Assembly: GCA_049889095.1 (NCBI GenBank)
Contig: JBLJFK010000009.1
Source: Ewingella sp049889095
Lineage (GTDB): Bacteria; Pseudomonadota; Gammaproteobacteria; Enterobacterales; Enterobacteriaceae
Length of the DNA: 64,000 nucleotides
Strand: one strand, 5' to 3'
Part shown: one piece after another, positions 17,222 to 26,718 of the stretch
How the letters are laid out: the number at the start of each line of letters is the position of its first letter
Numbering within the stretch: the stretch's first letter is position 1
Notes under the pieces: model-generated
Seen by the model: only the letters and a program-made list of their open reading frames with translations
Databases searched by the model: none
Told to the model about the DNA's origin: nothing
Made by a program: the position numbers and the translations under genes

Positions 17222-19228
17222 TTATTCATGGCAATGGAGCACGCAGAGGGTTTTTGCTGCGGCACGCCAGGTAGAACCGTCCCTGGCACACTGAGGTTCC
17301 TCTCCAAACAGAACCGAATTAAACGGGGCAACAGGCTGCCAGCGTCCCTCAGGTAATTGCATATCGACATCACCGAGCGAGGCATTCAGCACCAGTAACC
17401 AGCTGCCTGACAGGCGGATTTGCAGCCACTGCTGCGGCCCGTGCTCCCAGGCTGCGGCCTCCATCGGTTGACCCTGAGCATCTAACCACTCGACGTCATT
17501 CCCTTGGCTGCGCCACCACTTATCCTGCGTCAGTGCAGGGATGTTTTTACGCAACGCCACCAGGGCAGCCACATAAGCCGTCAGGCTATCGTCAGCATTT
17601 TTCCAGTCGAGCCAGGTCAGAGCATTATCCTGACAGTAGGCATTATTGTTGCCCTGTTGGCTGTTGCCATGTTCGTCACCGGCCAATAACATCGGCGTTC
17701 CCTGGGACAATAATAACGTCGCCAGCAGCGCACGCTGGCTGAGACGTCGCTGACGCAGCACCGATTCAGAGGCATTCAGTCCCTCTTCACCATGGTTTTG
17801 ACTGTAGTTTTCATTGTGCCCGTCGTGGTTCTCTTCACCGTTGGCCTGATTGTGTTTGTCGTTGAAACTGACCACATCACGCAGGGTAAAACCGTCGTGC
17901 GCGGTAAGCATATTGATGCTGGCGTGAGGGCCGCGATCATGGTGGTCGAAGAGATCGGCTGAGGCGGCAAAGCGCCTGGCAAACTGCCCGAGCGGCACAT
18001 CGCCGTGCAACCAGAATTTACGCATATCATCGCGCCACACATCGCTCCACTCAGCGAACGGCGGCGGGAAGTTGCTGAGCTGATAACCACCCTGACCAAT
18101 GTCCCAGGGTTCAGCAATCAGCTTGACGCCCGACAAAAGGCTGTCAGCCCGAATAGCAGCGAAAAGTGGTGAATCTGGATTGAACGTCGGCGTTCTGCCG
18201 AGTATGGTAGCAAGATCAAAACGGAAGCCGTCAACGTGACATTCACGCACCCAGTAACGCAGGCAGTCGAGCGTCCAGGCAACCGTTTCATCGTCCACCA
18301 ACCGCAGCGCATTGCCGCAACCAGTGACGTTGTCGTCGCTGCCGTCTTCGCGCAGCCAGTACCAGCTGGGATTATCCAGGCCGCGAAACGAGATGAAAGG
18401 CCCGTCGACATCCAGCTCAGCGCTGTGGTTGAACACCACATCGAGAATCACTTCAATCCCAGCCTGATGTAGCCCTTTCACCGCCGCTTTAAACTCATTA
18501 AGCGCTGAAACCCCTTTCTGGCTACTGGCATAGCTTGGCTCAACCGCGCAAGGCGCCAGCACGTTATAGCCCCAGTAATTGCTCAATCCAAGGCGTTGCA
18601 GGCGCGGTTCGTCAGCGTGATGTTGCACCGGCAGTAACTCGATTGCCGTGACACCCAAATGCTGCAAGTGTTCCAGCATGACCGGATGCGCCAGCCCGGC
18701 ATAAGTACCGCGCAGCGCCGCTGGAATGTGCGGATGTTGACGCGTCAGCCCGCGTACATGGGCTTCATAGATGATCGTCTCACCCCACGGCGTGGCGGGT
18801 GGCGCATCATCGCCCCAATCAAACGTGTCATCGACCACCACCGACTTCGGCGCGGCCACCGCGCTGTCTTTTTCGTCAGGCGCCTCAATGCCACCACTAA
18901 GCCTGGCGTTGTCGCGTAGTTGGCCCTCCAGCGCGCGAGCACTGGGATCGATTAGCAATTTTTTAGGGTTAAAACGCAGCCCGTTTTTCGGCTCAAAAGG
19001 CCCGTAGACCCGATAACCATAGTGCTGACCCGCTTTAGCTCCGGGCAGAAAACCGTGCCAAAAATTACCGGTGCGGCCCGGAAGCGTCAGACGCTGCTCG
19101 CTGCCGGATGCATCAAACAGACACAGTTCGATTTTTTCTGCATGGGCTGAAAACAGACAAAAGTTGACGCCGTCTGCCTGTAATTGCGCGCCATAGGGTG
19201 CTGGTTGGCCAGGTTCGAGTTTTTTCAT
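17222..19228 (-). CDS. glgX: glycogen debranching enzyme GlgX
   Basis: A 668-residue GH13 isoamylase-type enzyme that hydrolyses alpha-1,6 branches of phosphorylase-trimmed glycogen. An N-terminal CBM48 module (about 8-120) precedes the TIM barrel. Catalytic motifs are VDGFRFDLA (nucleophile Asp), LIAEPWDIG (acid Glu) and NMLTAHDGFTLRD (transition-state Asp). YWGYNVLAP and VILDVVFNHSAE are also typical. Its start overlaps the glgB stop by four bases (ATGA), indicating translational coupling. The family length in E. coli is 657. Confidence 0.97.
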   Translation of the reverse strand: MKKLEPGQPAPYGAQLQADGVNFCLFSAHAEKIELCLFDASGSEQRLTLPGRTGNFWHGFLPGAKAGQHYGYRVYGPFEPKNGLRFNPKKLLIDPSARALEGQLRDNARLSGGIEAPDEKDSAVAAPKSVVVDDTFDWGDDAPPATPWGETIIYEAHVRGLTRQHPHIPAALRGTYAGLAHPVMLEHLQHLGVTAIELLPVQHHADEPRLQRLGLSNYWGYNVLAPCAVEPSYASSQKGVSALNEFKAAVKGLHQAGIEVILDVVFNHSAELDVDGPFISFRGLDNPSWYWLREDGSDDNVTGCGNALRLVDDETVAWTLDCLRYWVRECHVDGFRFDLATILGRTPTFNPDSPLFAAIRADSLLSGVKLIAEPWDIGQGGYQLSNFPPPFAEWSDVWRDDMRKFWLHGDVPLGQFARRFAASADLFDHHDRGPHASINMLTAHDGFTLRDVVSFNDKHNQANGEENHDGHNENYSQNHGEEGLNASESVLRQRRLSQRALLATLLLSQGTPMLLAGDEHGNSQQGNNNAYCQDNALTWLDWKNADDSLTAYVAALVALRKNIPALTQDKWWRSQGNDVEWLDAQGQPMEAAAWEHGPQQWLQIRLSGSWLLVLNASLGDVDMQLPEGRWQPVAPFNSVLFGEEPQCARDGSTWRAAAKTLCVLHCHE

Positions 19229-21411
19229 CGCTCCTCCCGCCGCAGATACACGGTCGCCAGGGGTGGAATGGTCAGGCTGATGGAGTGCTCACGCTGGTGA
19301 TGGCCAGTTGGCTGGCTGTAAACGTCGCCACTGTTGCCGATATTGCCACCGCGATAGAAGTGCGAATCCGTATTGAGGATTTCGTGGTAACGCCCTGGGC
19401 GCGCTACGCCAATGCGATAGTCGTAACGTGGCACCGGCGTGAAGTTGCTGACCACGATGATTTCGTCGCCGTTGTCGTCACGGCGTGCGAAGGCAAACAC
19501 CGAATTTTCGTGATCATCGACCACCAGCCATTCAAAGCCACGCGGGTTAAAATCCAATTCGTAAAGCGGCGTTTGCTGGCGGTAAACATGATTGAGATCC
19601 CGAACCAGATGCTGAACGCCACTGTGCCAGCCGTTCTGGTCATCCAGCAGGTGCCAGTCGAGGCTGTTGTTGAAATCCCATTCGCGGCCTTGCGCAAATT
19701 CACACCCCATAAACAGCAGCTTTTTGCCCGGATGCGCCCACATAAAACCGTAATAGGCACGCAGGTTGGCAAATTTCTGCCAGACGTCGCCAGGCATTCT
19801 GTCGAGCAGTGAGCCTTTACCGTGCACCACTTCATCGTGGGAAAGCGGCAGCATGAAGTTCTCGCTGTAGGCGTAAAGCACGCCGAAGGTCATGAGATTG
19901 TGGTGATATTTGCGATGAACAGGATCAAGTTGCATGTAATTGAGTGAGTCATGCATCCAGCCCAAATTCCATTTGTAATGGAACCCCAGCCCGTTTGCAT
20001 CCGGCGGCATCGTGACGCCCGGATAGTCAGTGGACTCTTCGGCCAGCGTCACGGCGCCGTCGAGTTCACGGCCAATGGTTTGATTGGTGTAGCGTAGAAA
20101 AGAGATGGCTTCCAGGTTTTCACGGCCACCGTAATAGTTGGGGATCCACTCGCCTGCCTTGCGGCTGTAATCGCGGTAAATCATCGAAGCCACGGCGTCG
20201 ACCCGCAGGCCGTCAATACCGTAGCGTTCAATCCAATAGAAACCATTGCCAGCCAGATAGTTACGCACTTCGTGGCGGCCATAGTTGTAAATCAACGTGT
20301 TCCAGTCCTGATGGTAGCCTTCACGAGGGTCGGCGTACTCATAGAGCGCGGTGCCATCGAACTGCGCCAGGCCGTGGGCGTCGCTCGGGAAATGGCCTGG
20401 CACCCAATCGAGTATCACATTCAGACCCGCATCGTGGGCGGCGTCAACGAAAGCCTTGAACTCCTGCGGCGTCCCATAACGCCGCGTCGGCGCGTACATG
20501 CCGAGTGGCTGGTAACCCCAGCTGCCGTCAAACGGATGTTCGTTGATTGGCATCAGTTCGATGTGGGTGAAGCCCATCCATTTGGCATAGGAAACCAGTT
20601 GCTCAGCCAATTCACCGTAGCTTAACCAGAAATTGTCATCAGTATGGCGGCGCCAGGAGCCCAGATGTACTTCATAAACCGATACAGGCTGGTTCAGCGC
20701 GTTGGCTTTTTTACGCTCTGCGGAAAAGGGAACTTTCTCTGGCAGGTGGCTCACCAGCGAGGCCGTTTCCGGGCGCATTTGCGCTTCAAACGCATAGGGG
20801 TCTGCGCGCAACGAGACATTGCCATCACAGTCGATCACTTCATATTTGTAGAGTTGGCCTTCGAGCACTGCCGGGATAAATAGCTCCCAGATGCCATTTT
20901 CTCGACGCTGACGCATCGGGTGGCGTCGGCCATCCCAAAAGTTGAATTCGCCGACCACAGAAATACGCGTCGCATTCGGCGCCCAGAGAGCAAAACTCAC
21001 CCCTTCAACGTTGTCCAGCACCTGCAGATGAGCGCCGAGTTTCTCGTAAGGCCGCAAATGGGTACCTTCGGCCAGCAACCAGATATCCAGCTCTTGCAGA
21101 AGCGTCCCGAAGCGGTAGGGATCATCAATCAGCTGGGTATTTTCGCCCCAACGAACTTCAAGGCGGTAGCGGAAGGGATTTTTTCGCCGGGGTATTATCC
21201 CGATAAAGAAGCCGCGATCGTCATGGCGTCGCAATTCAGTCACTTTTGTGTCTTTATCGGCATCAATCACCCAGACCTGATCGGCATCCGGTAAGAGTGC
21301 ACGCACCTCGATACCCGCAGGCACAGAATGCATTCCCAATAGCGAAAACGGATCAGCATAATGGCCGGAAATAAGTTGGTTAATAACGTGCTGATCGGGA
21401 TGTACTGACAT
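19225..21411 (-). CDS. glgB: 1,4-alpha-glucan branching enzyme GlgB
   Basis: A 728-residue GH13 branching enzyme, identical in length to E. coli GlgB. It cuts alpha-1,4 chains and rejoins them by alpha-1,6 bonds. Tandem N-terminal CBM48-type beta modules (about 1-110 and 115-220) precede the catalytic barrel. HIELMPINEHPFDGSWGYQ, GLNVILDWVPGHFPSDAHG, GIDGLRVDAVASMIYRD (nucleophile), LAEESTDYPGVT (acid Glu) and LPLSHDEVVHGKGSLL are visible. It is the first gene of the - strand glg operon; the promoter should lie in the 413-base gap upstream. Confidence 0.98.
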   Translation of the reverse strand: MSVHPDQHVINQLISGHYADPFSLLGMHSVPAGIEVRALLPDADQVWVIDADKDTKVTELRRHDDRGFFIGIIPRRKNPFRYRLEVRWGENTQLIDDPYRFGTLLQELDIWLLAEGTHLRPYEKLGAHLQVLDNVEGVSFALWAPNATRISVVGEFNFWDGRRHPMRQRRENGIWELFIPAVLEGQLYKYEVIDCDGNVSLRADPYAFEAQMRPETASLVSHLPEKVPFSAERKKANALNQPVSVYEVHLGSWRRHTDDNFWLSYGELAEQLVSYAKWMGFTHIELMPINEHPFDGSWGYQPLGMYAPTRRYGTPQEFKAFVDAAHDAGLNVILDWVPGHFPSDAHGLAQFDGTALYEYADPREGYHQDWNTLIYNYGRHEVRNYLAGNGFYWIERYGIDGLRVDAVASMIYRDYSRKAGEWIPNYYGGRENLEAISFLRYTNQTIGRELDGAVTLAEESTDYPGVTMPPDANGLGFHYKWNLGWMHDSLNYMQLDPVHRKYHHNLMTFGVLYAYSENFMLPLSHDEVVHGKGSLLDRMPGDVWQKFANLRAYYGFMWAHPGKKLLFMGCEFAQGREWDFNNSLDWHLLDDQNGWHSGVQHLVRDLNHVYRQQTPLYELDFNPRGFEWLVVDDHENSVFAFARRDDNGDEIIVVSNFTPVPRYDYRIGVARPGRYHEILNTDSHFYRGGNIGNSGDVYSQPTGHHQREHSISLTIPPLATVYLRREER

Positions 21412-21824
21412 GCATTTCGTCCTATGATTAATTAAATCAATAAGTCCAATAAAATCATTCAGATGGTCAATGGTAACTCTCTGTTCAGTCTGAACCTGAA
21501 GTGGTGCTCATCTTGTGACGAGAGTGCCATTTTTTTTTGCTTAAACATGCCTGTCAGCGCTCACGCTCACAGTTTCTAAATAAGTGCGGGTTTGTGCTTC
21601 TCAAAAACGCTTTGACCCTCTAATAAGCATAGACAAAGGTCAAAAAAAACGAGGCCAAAAAGCGAGGATTTTTTTATAAAATCAAATTCAGCCAAAAGCG
21701 CTGGCGAAGAGATTCAAACCGGGTGAAGTGATTGATGGATGAAGCAAAAACGGGACACCGTGCTGGTGTCCCGCTCAAATAGTAACCACCTGAAAAGGCC
21801 GTTTTCGGCTTACAACGACAACCT
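21412..21824. other. 413-bp gap between asd and glgB
   Basis: It contains the asd terminator (21746-21772) and, closer to glgB, an AT-rich stretch that should carry the glg operon promoter. No ORF or repeat is supported. Runs such as ATTTTTTTTTGC near 21530 are notable only for low complexity. Confidence 0.6.
21746..21772 (-). terminator. asd terminator
   Basis: GGGACACC (21752-21759) pairs with GGTGTCCC (21765-21772) as a perfect 8-bp stem with a 5-base loop. On the - strand it is followed by GTTTTTGC, a classic intrinsic terminator for asd. Confidence 0.85.
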
Positions 21825-22928
21825 CTACAGCAGGATGCGCAGCATACGACGAAGTGGCTCTGCCGCCCCCCACAACAGCTGGTCACCGACGGTAAACGCA
21901 GAAAGATATTGTGGACCCATATTCAGTTTACGCAGACGGCCAACTGGCGTGTTCATGGTGCCGGTGACGGCGGCCGGAGTCAGTTCACGCATCGACAGCT
22001 CACGGTCATTCGGGATGACGCGCACCCAGTCGTTGTGGGTCGCCAGCATCTGTTCGATTTCAGGAATCGACACGTCTTTTTTCAACTTCAGGGTAAACGC
22101 CTGGCTGTGGCAGCGCAGCGCACCGATGCGCACGCACAGGCCATCAACCGGGATCACGCTGGAAGTGCCCAAAATTTTGTTCGTTTCAGCCTGACCTTTC
22201 CACTCTTCTTTGGTCTGGCCGTTATCGAGTTGCTTGTCAATCCACGGGATAAGACCACCGGCCAGCGGAACGCCAAAGTTGTCGGTCGGCAGCGTGCCAC
22301 TGCGGGTCATCGCGGTGACTTTACGTTCAATTTCAAGAATAGCCGAAGCCGGATCCTGCAACTCTTTTGCCACACTGTTGTGCAGCATACCCATTTGGGT
22401 CAGCAGCTCGCGCATATGACGCGCACCGCCGCCGGAGGCGGCCTGGTAGGTGGCCACTGAAGCCCACTCGATCAAGTCATTGGCAAACAAACCACCCAGC
22501 GACATCAGCATGAGACTAACGGTACAGTTACCGCCGGCAAAGGTTTTGATGCCTTTGTCGATACCCTGATGAATCACTGCGCTGTTGACCGGATCCAGAA
22601 CAATGATCGCGTCATCATGCATTCTCAGAGAGGATGCTGCGTCGATCCAGTAACCTGTCCAACCGATTTGACGCAGCTTTGGGTAGATTTCATTGGTATA
22701 ATCGCCGCCCTGACAGGTGATGATAATGTCCAGCGCACTCAGTGCGTCGAGGTCATAAGCGTCCTGCAATGTGCCATGCTGTCCGGTAAATGCCGGTGCC
22801 GCCTGACCGTGTTGCGAGGTGGAGAAAAATACCGGGCGGATGGCGTCAAAATCGCGTTCTTCAATCATGCGTTGCATGAGTACAGAACCGACCATTCCGC
22901 GCCAACCAACGAAACCTACGTTTTTCAT
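21825..22928 (-). CDS. asd: aspartate-semialdehyde dehydrogenase Asd
   Basis: A 367-residue NADP enzyme, identical in length to E. coli Asd. It reduces aspartyl phosphate to aspartate semialdehyde for lysine/diaminopimelate, threonine and methionine synthesis. The NADP motif VGWRGMVGSVLMQRM is at the N-terminus, and the catalytic Cys135 is in AGGNCTVSLM. RCHSQAF holds the catalytic His. The frame is open 30 codons further upstream, but ATG 22928 has AGGACA upstream and aligns with the family. It is transcribed alone and ends in the terminator at 21746-21772. Confidence 0.98.
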   Translation of the reverse strand: MKNVGFVGWRGMVGSVLMQRMIEERDFDAIRPVFFSTSQHGQAAPAFTGQHGTLQDAYDLDALSALDIIITCQGGDYTNEIYPKLRQIGWTGYWIDAASSLRMHDDAIIVLDPVNSAVIHQGIDKGIKTFAGGNCTVSLMLMSLGGLFANDLIEWASVATYQAASGGGARHMRELLTQMGMLHNSVAKELQDPASAILEIERKVTAMTRSGTLPTDNFGVPLAGGLIPWIDKQLDNGQTKEEWKGQAETNKILGTSSVIPVDGLCVRIGALRCHSQAFTLKLKKDVSIPEIEQMLATHNDWVRVIPNDRELSMRELTPAAVTGTMNTPVGRLRKLNMGPQYLSAFTVGDQLLWGAAEPLRRMLRILL

Positions 22929-23133
22929 AATTACTGTCCTGCCCTGAAGGTGATAGCTGCGTAAAGTGTGTTTGTGATTTTTAGCGTTGACGACCCTGTC
23001 AACGCGCTGGTCTACCACCTTACAAAATGGTGTAGAAGTGGCAAGTGAATTTAATCGATAGTACGGGCTTTTTTAGCAGCCCGGCTTATAACAGGCGCTT
23101 TTAAGCAAGCCGAACTCCGTCTTTGAGGTAGTC

Positions 23134-23727
23134 ATGACTGAAATGATTTCAGCAACCATCTTGCTGTTTTTGATTATGGATCCACTCGGCAATCTGCCGA
23201 TCTTTATGTCGGTGTTAAAACATTTGGATCCGAAACGACGCCGCGTAGTGCTGATCCGCGAGATGCTGATCGCGCTGCTCCTGATGCTAATTTTCCTGTT
23301 TGCGGGTGAGAAGATCCTCTCATTCCTCAATCTACGCACCGAAACGGTGTCGATTTCAGGCGGTATTATCCTGTTCCTGATCGCCATCAAAATGATTTTC
23401 CCGTCAGAGGAGAAAAGCAGCACGGGCCTTTCAGCCGGTGAAGAACCCTTCCTGGTCCCGATGGCGATCCCGCTGGTGGCTGGCCCGTCGATTCTGGCCA
23501 CGCTGATGTTGTTATCACATCAATACCCCAACCAACTCAGCCATTTAACCCTCGCACTATTTATCGCCTGGGGTCTGTCGATGGGTATCCTGCTGCTGTC
23601 GAACCTATTCCTGCGCCTGCTCGGCGACAAAGGCGTCAGCGCGCTGGAACGTCTGATGGGCCTGATTCTGGTTATGCTCTCGACGCAGATGTTCCTGGAC
23701 GGCATCCGGGCATATCTGAAGATTTAG
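23134..23727 (+). CDS. yhgN: MarC/YhgN family inner-membrane protein
   Basis: A 197-residue MarC-family integral membrane protein, the same length as E. coli YhgN, with about six hydrophobic segments. The N-terminal MDPLGNLPIFMSVLKHL and the middle PLVAGPSILATLMLL are family hallmarks. MarC-family proteins have been suggested as exporters, but no substrate is established and none can be read from the sequence. ATG 23134 follows GAGG. It is divergent from asd and ends at a terminator shared with gntT. Confidence 0.93.
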   Translation: MTEMISATILLFLIMDPLGNLPIFMSVLKHLDPKRRRVVLIREMLIALLLMLIFLFAGEKILSFLNLRTETVSISGGIILFLIAIKMIFPSEEKSSTGLSAGEEPFLVPMAIPLVAGPSILATLMLLSHQYPNQLSHLTLALFIAWGLSMGILLLSNLFLRLLGDKGVSALERLMGLILVMLSTQMFLDGIRAYLKI

Positions 23728-23742
23728 TTGTCAGGGTTTGCA

Positions 23743-23784
23743 CCAACAAAAACGGCGGCCCCAAAGGTCCGCCGTTTTTGTTGG
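23743..23784. terminator. bidirectional terminator between yhgN and gntT
   Basis: CCAACAAAAACGGCGGCC (23743-23760) pairs with GGTCCGCCGTTTTTGTTGG (23766-23784) around a short CCAAA loop, with one unpaired base. An A-run on one side and a T-run on the other serve both convergent genes. Confidence 0.9.
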
Positions 23785-23805
23785 CTTCGATTCAGACAAC
23801 TTGCG

Positions 23806-25122
23806 TTACACCACCATCGACAACAGCAGACAGCCGCCGAGACCGCACAGGGAAATGATGGTTTCCAGGATTGACCAGGATTTGAAGGTTTCAACAATAG
23901 TCAGGTTGAAGTACTCCTTGAACAGCCAGAAACCCGGGTCATTAACGTGGGAGAAAATCACGCTACCAGACCCGACGGCGATCACCATCAGCTCAGGACT
24001 GGCACCGCTTGAGGCAATCAGCGGAGCGACAATCCCGCCCGCTGTAATAGCCGCAACCGTGGCAGAACCCAGCGCAATACGCAGAACCGCCGCAATGGAC
24101 CACGCCAGCAGGATTGGCGACAGGTTGCTGCCGTTCATGATATTAGCGATGTAAGGTTCGATACCGCTGTCCACCAGCACCTGTTTGAAGGCACCGCCAC
24201 CACCAATGATAAGCAGCATCATCGCGATGATTTTGATCGAGTCCGTCACGGTATCCATCACTTCTGTCATGGTACGGCCACGGTTCAGACCGAAGGTGAA
24301 GATAGCGATCAGCACAGCAATCAGCGTTGCCATGACCGGGTCACCGAAGAACTCAGCATAAGGCAGGACCACGTGGCCTTTTGGCAGGATCATCTCGCAA
24401 ACTGCACGGAACGCCATCAGGATAACCGGTACCAGAGACGTTGCCACGCTGACGCCAAAACTTGGCATTTCTTCTTCGGTAAAAGTTTTCGGGTTGAACA
24501 GGCCTTCAGGAACCGGCTTATCAATGCCTTTCAGGAAGCTGGCAAAGACGGGACCGGCAAGGATAACCGTCGGCACAGCCAGCAGCGAACCATACAACAG
24601 GGTTTTACCCATATCCGCATGGAAAATCGTGGCAATCGCCGTTGGGCCAGGGTGCGGTGGCAAGAAACCGTGGGTTACCGATAACGCAGCCGCCATGGGC
24701 ACGCCGACGTACAACAACGGCAGACGCGCCGCAGCAGCAATGGTGAAAACCAGGGGCAGCATCAGCACGAAGCCGACTTCATAGAACAGCGCAAAACCGA
24801 CGATAAAACCCGTCAGAACAACGGCCCATTGAATGTGCTCTTTGCCGAACTTCTTGATAAGCGTAGTCGCGATACGTTGCGCACCACCGCAATCAGCCAG
24901 CATTTTACCCAGCATGGCACCGAAGCCCATGATCAACGCCAGACTGCCCAGCGTGCCGCCAACCCCGTTTTTAATCGAGGTGATCACTTTATCCACCGGC
25001 ATGCCTTGCATGATACCGACCGCCAGCGCGACCAGGATCAGGGCAATGAACCCGTTCAGTTTGAATCGGATCATAAGCAACAGGAGCAGCGCGACACCTA
25101 CGGCTACAATGACTAATGGCAT
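23806..25122 (-). CDS. gntT: high-affinity gluconate:H+ symporter, GntT type
   Basis: A 438-residue GntP-family permease with 12-14 hydrophobic segments. Length and sequence track E. coli GntT over the whole protein (start MPLVIVAVGVALLLLLMIRF; LTGFIVGFALFYEVGFVLML; VTHGFLPPHPGPTAIATIF; AIAAVLRIALGSATVAA-type and GSVIFSHVNDPGFWLFKEY blocks). E. coli has gntU, a different paralogue, at this map position. It is divergent from gntK across a 245-base control region with a perfect CRP site and a double GntR-type palindrome, so it should be catabolite-activated and gluconate-inducible. Confidence 0.93.
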   Translation of the reverse strand: MPLVIVAVGVALLLLLMIRFKLNGFIALILVALAVGIMQGMPVDKVITSIKNGVGGTLGSLALIMGFGAMLGKMLADCGGAQRIATTLIKKFGKEHIQWAVVLTGFIVGFALFYEVGFVLMLPLVFTIAAAARLPLLYVGVPMAAALSVTHGFLPPHPGPTAIATIFHADMGKTLLYGSLLAVPTVILAGPVFASFLKGIDKPVPEGLFNPKTFTEEEMPSFGVSVATSLVPVILMAFRAVCEMILPKGHVVLPYAEFFGDPVMATLIAVLIAIFTFGLNRGRTMTEVMDTVTDSIKIIAMMLLIIGGGGAFKQVLVDSGIEPYIANIMNGSNLSPILLAWSIAAVLRIALGSATVAAITAGGIVAPLIASSGASPELMVIAVGSGSVIFSHVNDPGFWLFKEYFNLTIVETFKSWSILETIISLCGLGGCLLLSMVV

Positions 25123-25256
25123 ATCTTTTCCCCTTTATGCTTTATCCCGTGTCGGTGTTCAAACACGGGTGCATTATTTTTGATTTTCAATAAGTTGTAG
25201 GAGTTAACCGTGCAACGAGTTCAGGCCGCGACCGCTAAATCAGCAGTGCACTCCTT

Positions 25257-25272
25257 TGTGATATTAGTCACA
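25257..25272. promoter_or_regulatory. perfect CRP site between gntT and gntK
   Basis: TGTGA-TATTAG-TCACA is an exact match to the symmetric CRP core TGTGA-N6-TCACA. It lies 8 bases from the GntR-type palindrome and between the two divergent starts (25122 and 25368). One CRP dimer could serve both promoters. Confidence 0.85.
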
Positions 25273-25279
25273 TCTCCAT

Positions 25280-25309
25280 TTGTTACCGGTATCATGATAC
25301 CGGTAACAT
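25280..25309. promoter_or_regulatory. double GntR-type operator, 28-bp perfect palindrome
   Basis: Two 16-bp sites related to ATGWTACCGGTAACAT (25280-25295 and 25294-25309) lie back to back and share two bases. Together bases 25281-25308 form a perfect 28-bp palindrome. GntR of E. coli recognises ATGTTA-N4-TAACAT-like sites, and gntR lies 2 kb away. The right site directly precedes TAATAT (25312-25317), a possible gntK -10. Confidence 0.8.
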
Positions 25310-25367
25310 GCTAATATTAGGACTCACTTCGCAGTCAAAATTTTCATTTTGGGATAGAGATCAACTT

Positions 25368-25883
25368 ATGGCAGGACAAAGCATCATTCTGATGGGTGTT
25401 TCAGGCAGCGGTAAGTCCACCGTCGGCGCGGCATTAGCCCGGGAGATTAACGCAAAATTTATTGATGGCGATGACCTCCATCCCCGTACGAATATCCAGA
25501 AAATGGCCAGCGGACAGCCGTTGAATGATGATGATCGCGCGCCATGGCTTAAACGTCTGAATGACGCCGCTTACAGCCTGTACCATAAAAATGAAAGCGG
25601 AGTGATCGTCTGTTCAGCGCTGAAACGCCGCTATCGCGATGCGCTGCGTGATGATAATCAGGGGGTGGTATTCATCTATCTGAAAGGCAGCATTGACGTA
25701 ATTTCCGAGCGCATGAAAGCCCGCGTCGGCCACTTCATGCCGACTGAGCTGCTAAAGAGCCAGTTCGATGCGCTGGAAGAGCCCGGCGAAGATGAACCCG
25801 ACGTACTGCGTGTGAATATCGATCACAAGTTTGAAGGTGTAGTGGATCGGTGTGTGGCTGCGTTGAATAAGCATAATCAGTAG
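25368..25883 (+). CDS. gntK: gluconokinase (GntK/IdnK family)
   Basis: A 171-residue cytoplasmic kinase that phosphorylates D-gluconate to 6-phosphogluconate. The P-loop is at residues 10-17 (GVSGSGKS). DGDDLHPRTNIQKMASG and PWLKRLNDA contribute to substrate and lid regions. The N-terminus (M-A-G-Q-S-I-I-L-M-G) and the GHFMPTELLKSQFDALEEP block look closer to E. coli IdnK than to GntK, so it may be an IdnK-lineage enzyme in the gntK slot. The frame is open 20 codons upstream, but those overlap the operators; ATG 25368 fits the family start. It is divergent from gntT. Confidence 0.9.
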   Translation: MAGQSIILMGVSGSGKSTVGAALAREINAKFIDGDDLHPRTNIQKMASGQPLNDDDRAPWLKRLNDAAYSLYHKNESGVIVCSALKRRYRDALRDDNQGVVFIYLKGSIDVISERMKARVGHFMPTELLKSQFDALEEPGEDEPDVLRVNIDHKFEGVVDRCVAALNKHNQ

Positions 25884-25935
25884 TCTTTACAAGCCAACAA
25901 CTGGGGCCGGATAATCATCGGCAGATGAGCACTAT

Positions 25936-25958
25936 CGCTGAAGATGCCATCTTCAGCG
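25936..25958. terminator. hairpin after gntK
   Basis: CGCTGAAGAT (25936-25945) and ATCTTCAGCG (25949-25958) make a perfect 10-bp stem with a 3-base loop, in the convergent gap between gntK and the GNAT gene. There is no T-run, so it may be a transcript-end hairpin rather than a classic terminator. Confidence 0.4.
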
Positions 25959-25998
25959 CGGTGGTGAAAGAGGATCAATGACGACTATCCCAGTGCAA

Positions 25999-26718
25999 TT
26001 ATTTTACTGATTTCGCAGGCATCAGTTCGGCTAACTTTTGTATTTGTTTACCTTGTTCGTCCAAATTAGCCGGACTCATCCAAAGATGCATGGCTCTACG
26101 AATTAATGGCCACTCACTATCGGTAATTGAATACCAGCGAACATCACGATTACGCCCTTTAGACACCTGCATTTGTCTGAATGTGCCTTCGTATTGAAAA
26201 CCCAGCCTCTCTGCAGAGCTAATCGCTGATTCATGCAAGCTGTCACATTTCCACGCACATCGTCTGTATTGCAAAGTATCGAAAATATATGACAGCAGAA
26301 GAAAGATTGCCTCCGTGCTACATAAGGTACGTTTCATTAACGGGGTCCAGTTAATCCAACCAATCTCTATGGTCCCGTTTTCGGGATCAATACGTTGCAA
26401 TGCGACAGAACCAACAGCTTTACCCGTGGAATGGTTGATAACTGCATAGAAAAGTGGATCCACGCTGGTAGCCAGCGAAGCGATATAATGATCGGATTGC
26501 CTGATAGTAATAGGCCTTTTGATGTGAAAATAGGTCCAGTCACGTTCGTCATCGATACTATGCCATGCGTCAAATAAATCCCGACTATGTTTAATATCAA
26601 TAGGTTCAAGAACACAATACTTGCCTTTGAGGGGGATTTTTTTGAATACACCCCGTGATTGCCAATCAGGTAATTCCTTTCCCAGAGCCTGCCCGTAAAG
26701 GTTTAATTCTGTCGTCAT
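25999..26718 (-). CDS. GNAT family N-acetyltransferase (RimJ/RimL-like)
   Basis: A 239-residue protein of the RimJ/RimL-type GNAT superfamily, presumably transferring an acetyl group from acetyl-CoA to an unknown acceptor. Seen: LKGKYCVLEPIDIKHSRDLFDAW at the N-terminus, VGSVALQRIDPENGTIEIGWINW (beta4-beta5), TEAIFLLLSYIFDTLQYRRCAWKCDSLHESAISSAERLGFQYEGTFR as separate acetyl-CoA and C-terminal core blocks. The C-terminal KGRNRDVRWYSITDSEWP is common in this subgroup. ATG 26718 has AGGTG upstream. It is a single gene on the - strand between gntK and gntR, a slot empty in E. coli, with weaker GC than its neighbours, suggesting insertion. Confidence 0.85.
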   Translation of the reverse strand: MTTELNLYGQALGKELPDWQSRGVFKKIPLKGKYCVLEPIDIKHSRDLFDAWHSIDDERDWTYFHIKRPITIRQSDHYIASLATSVDPLFYAVINHSTGKAVGSVALQRIDPENGTIEIGWINWTPLMKRTLCSTEAIFLLLSYIFDTLQYRRCAWKCDSLHESAISSAERLGFQYEGTFRQMQVSKGRNRDVRWYSITDSEWPLIRRAMHLWMSPANLDEQGKQIQKLAELMPAKSVK

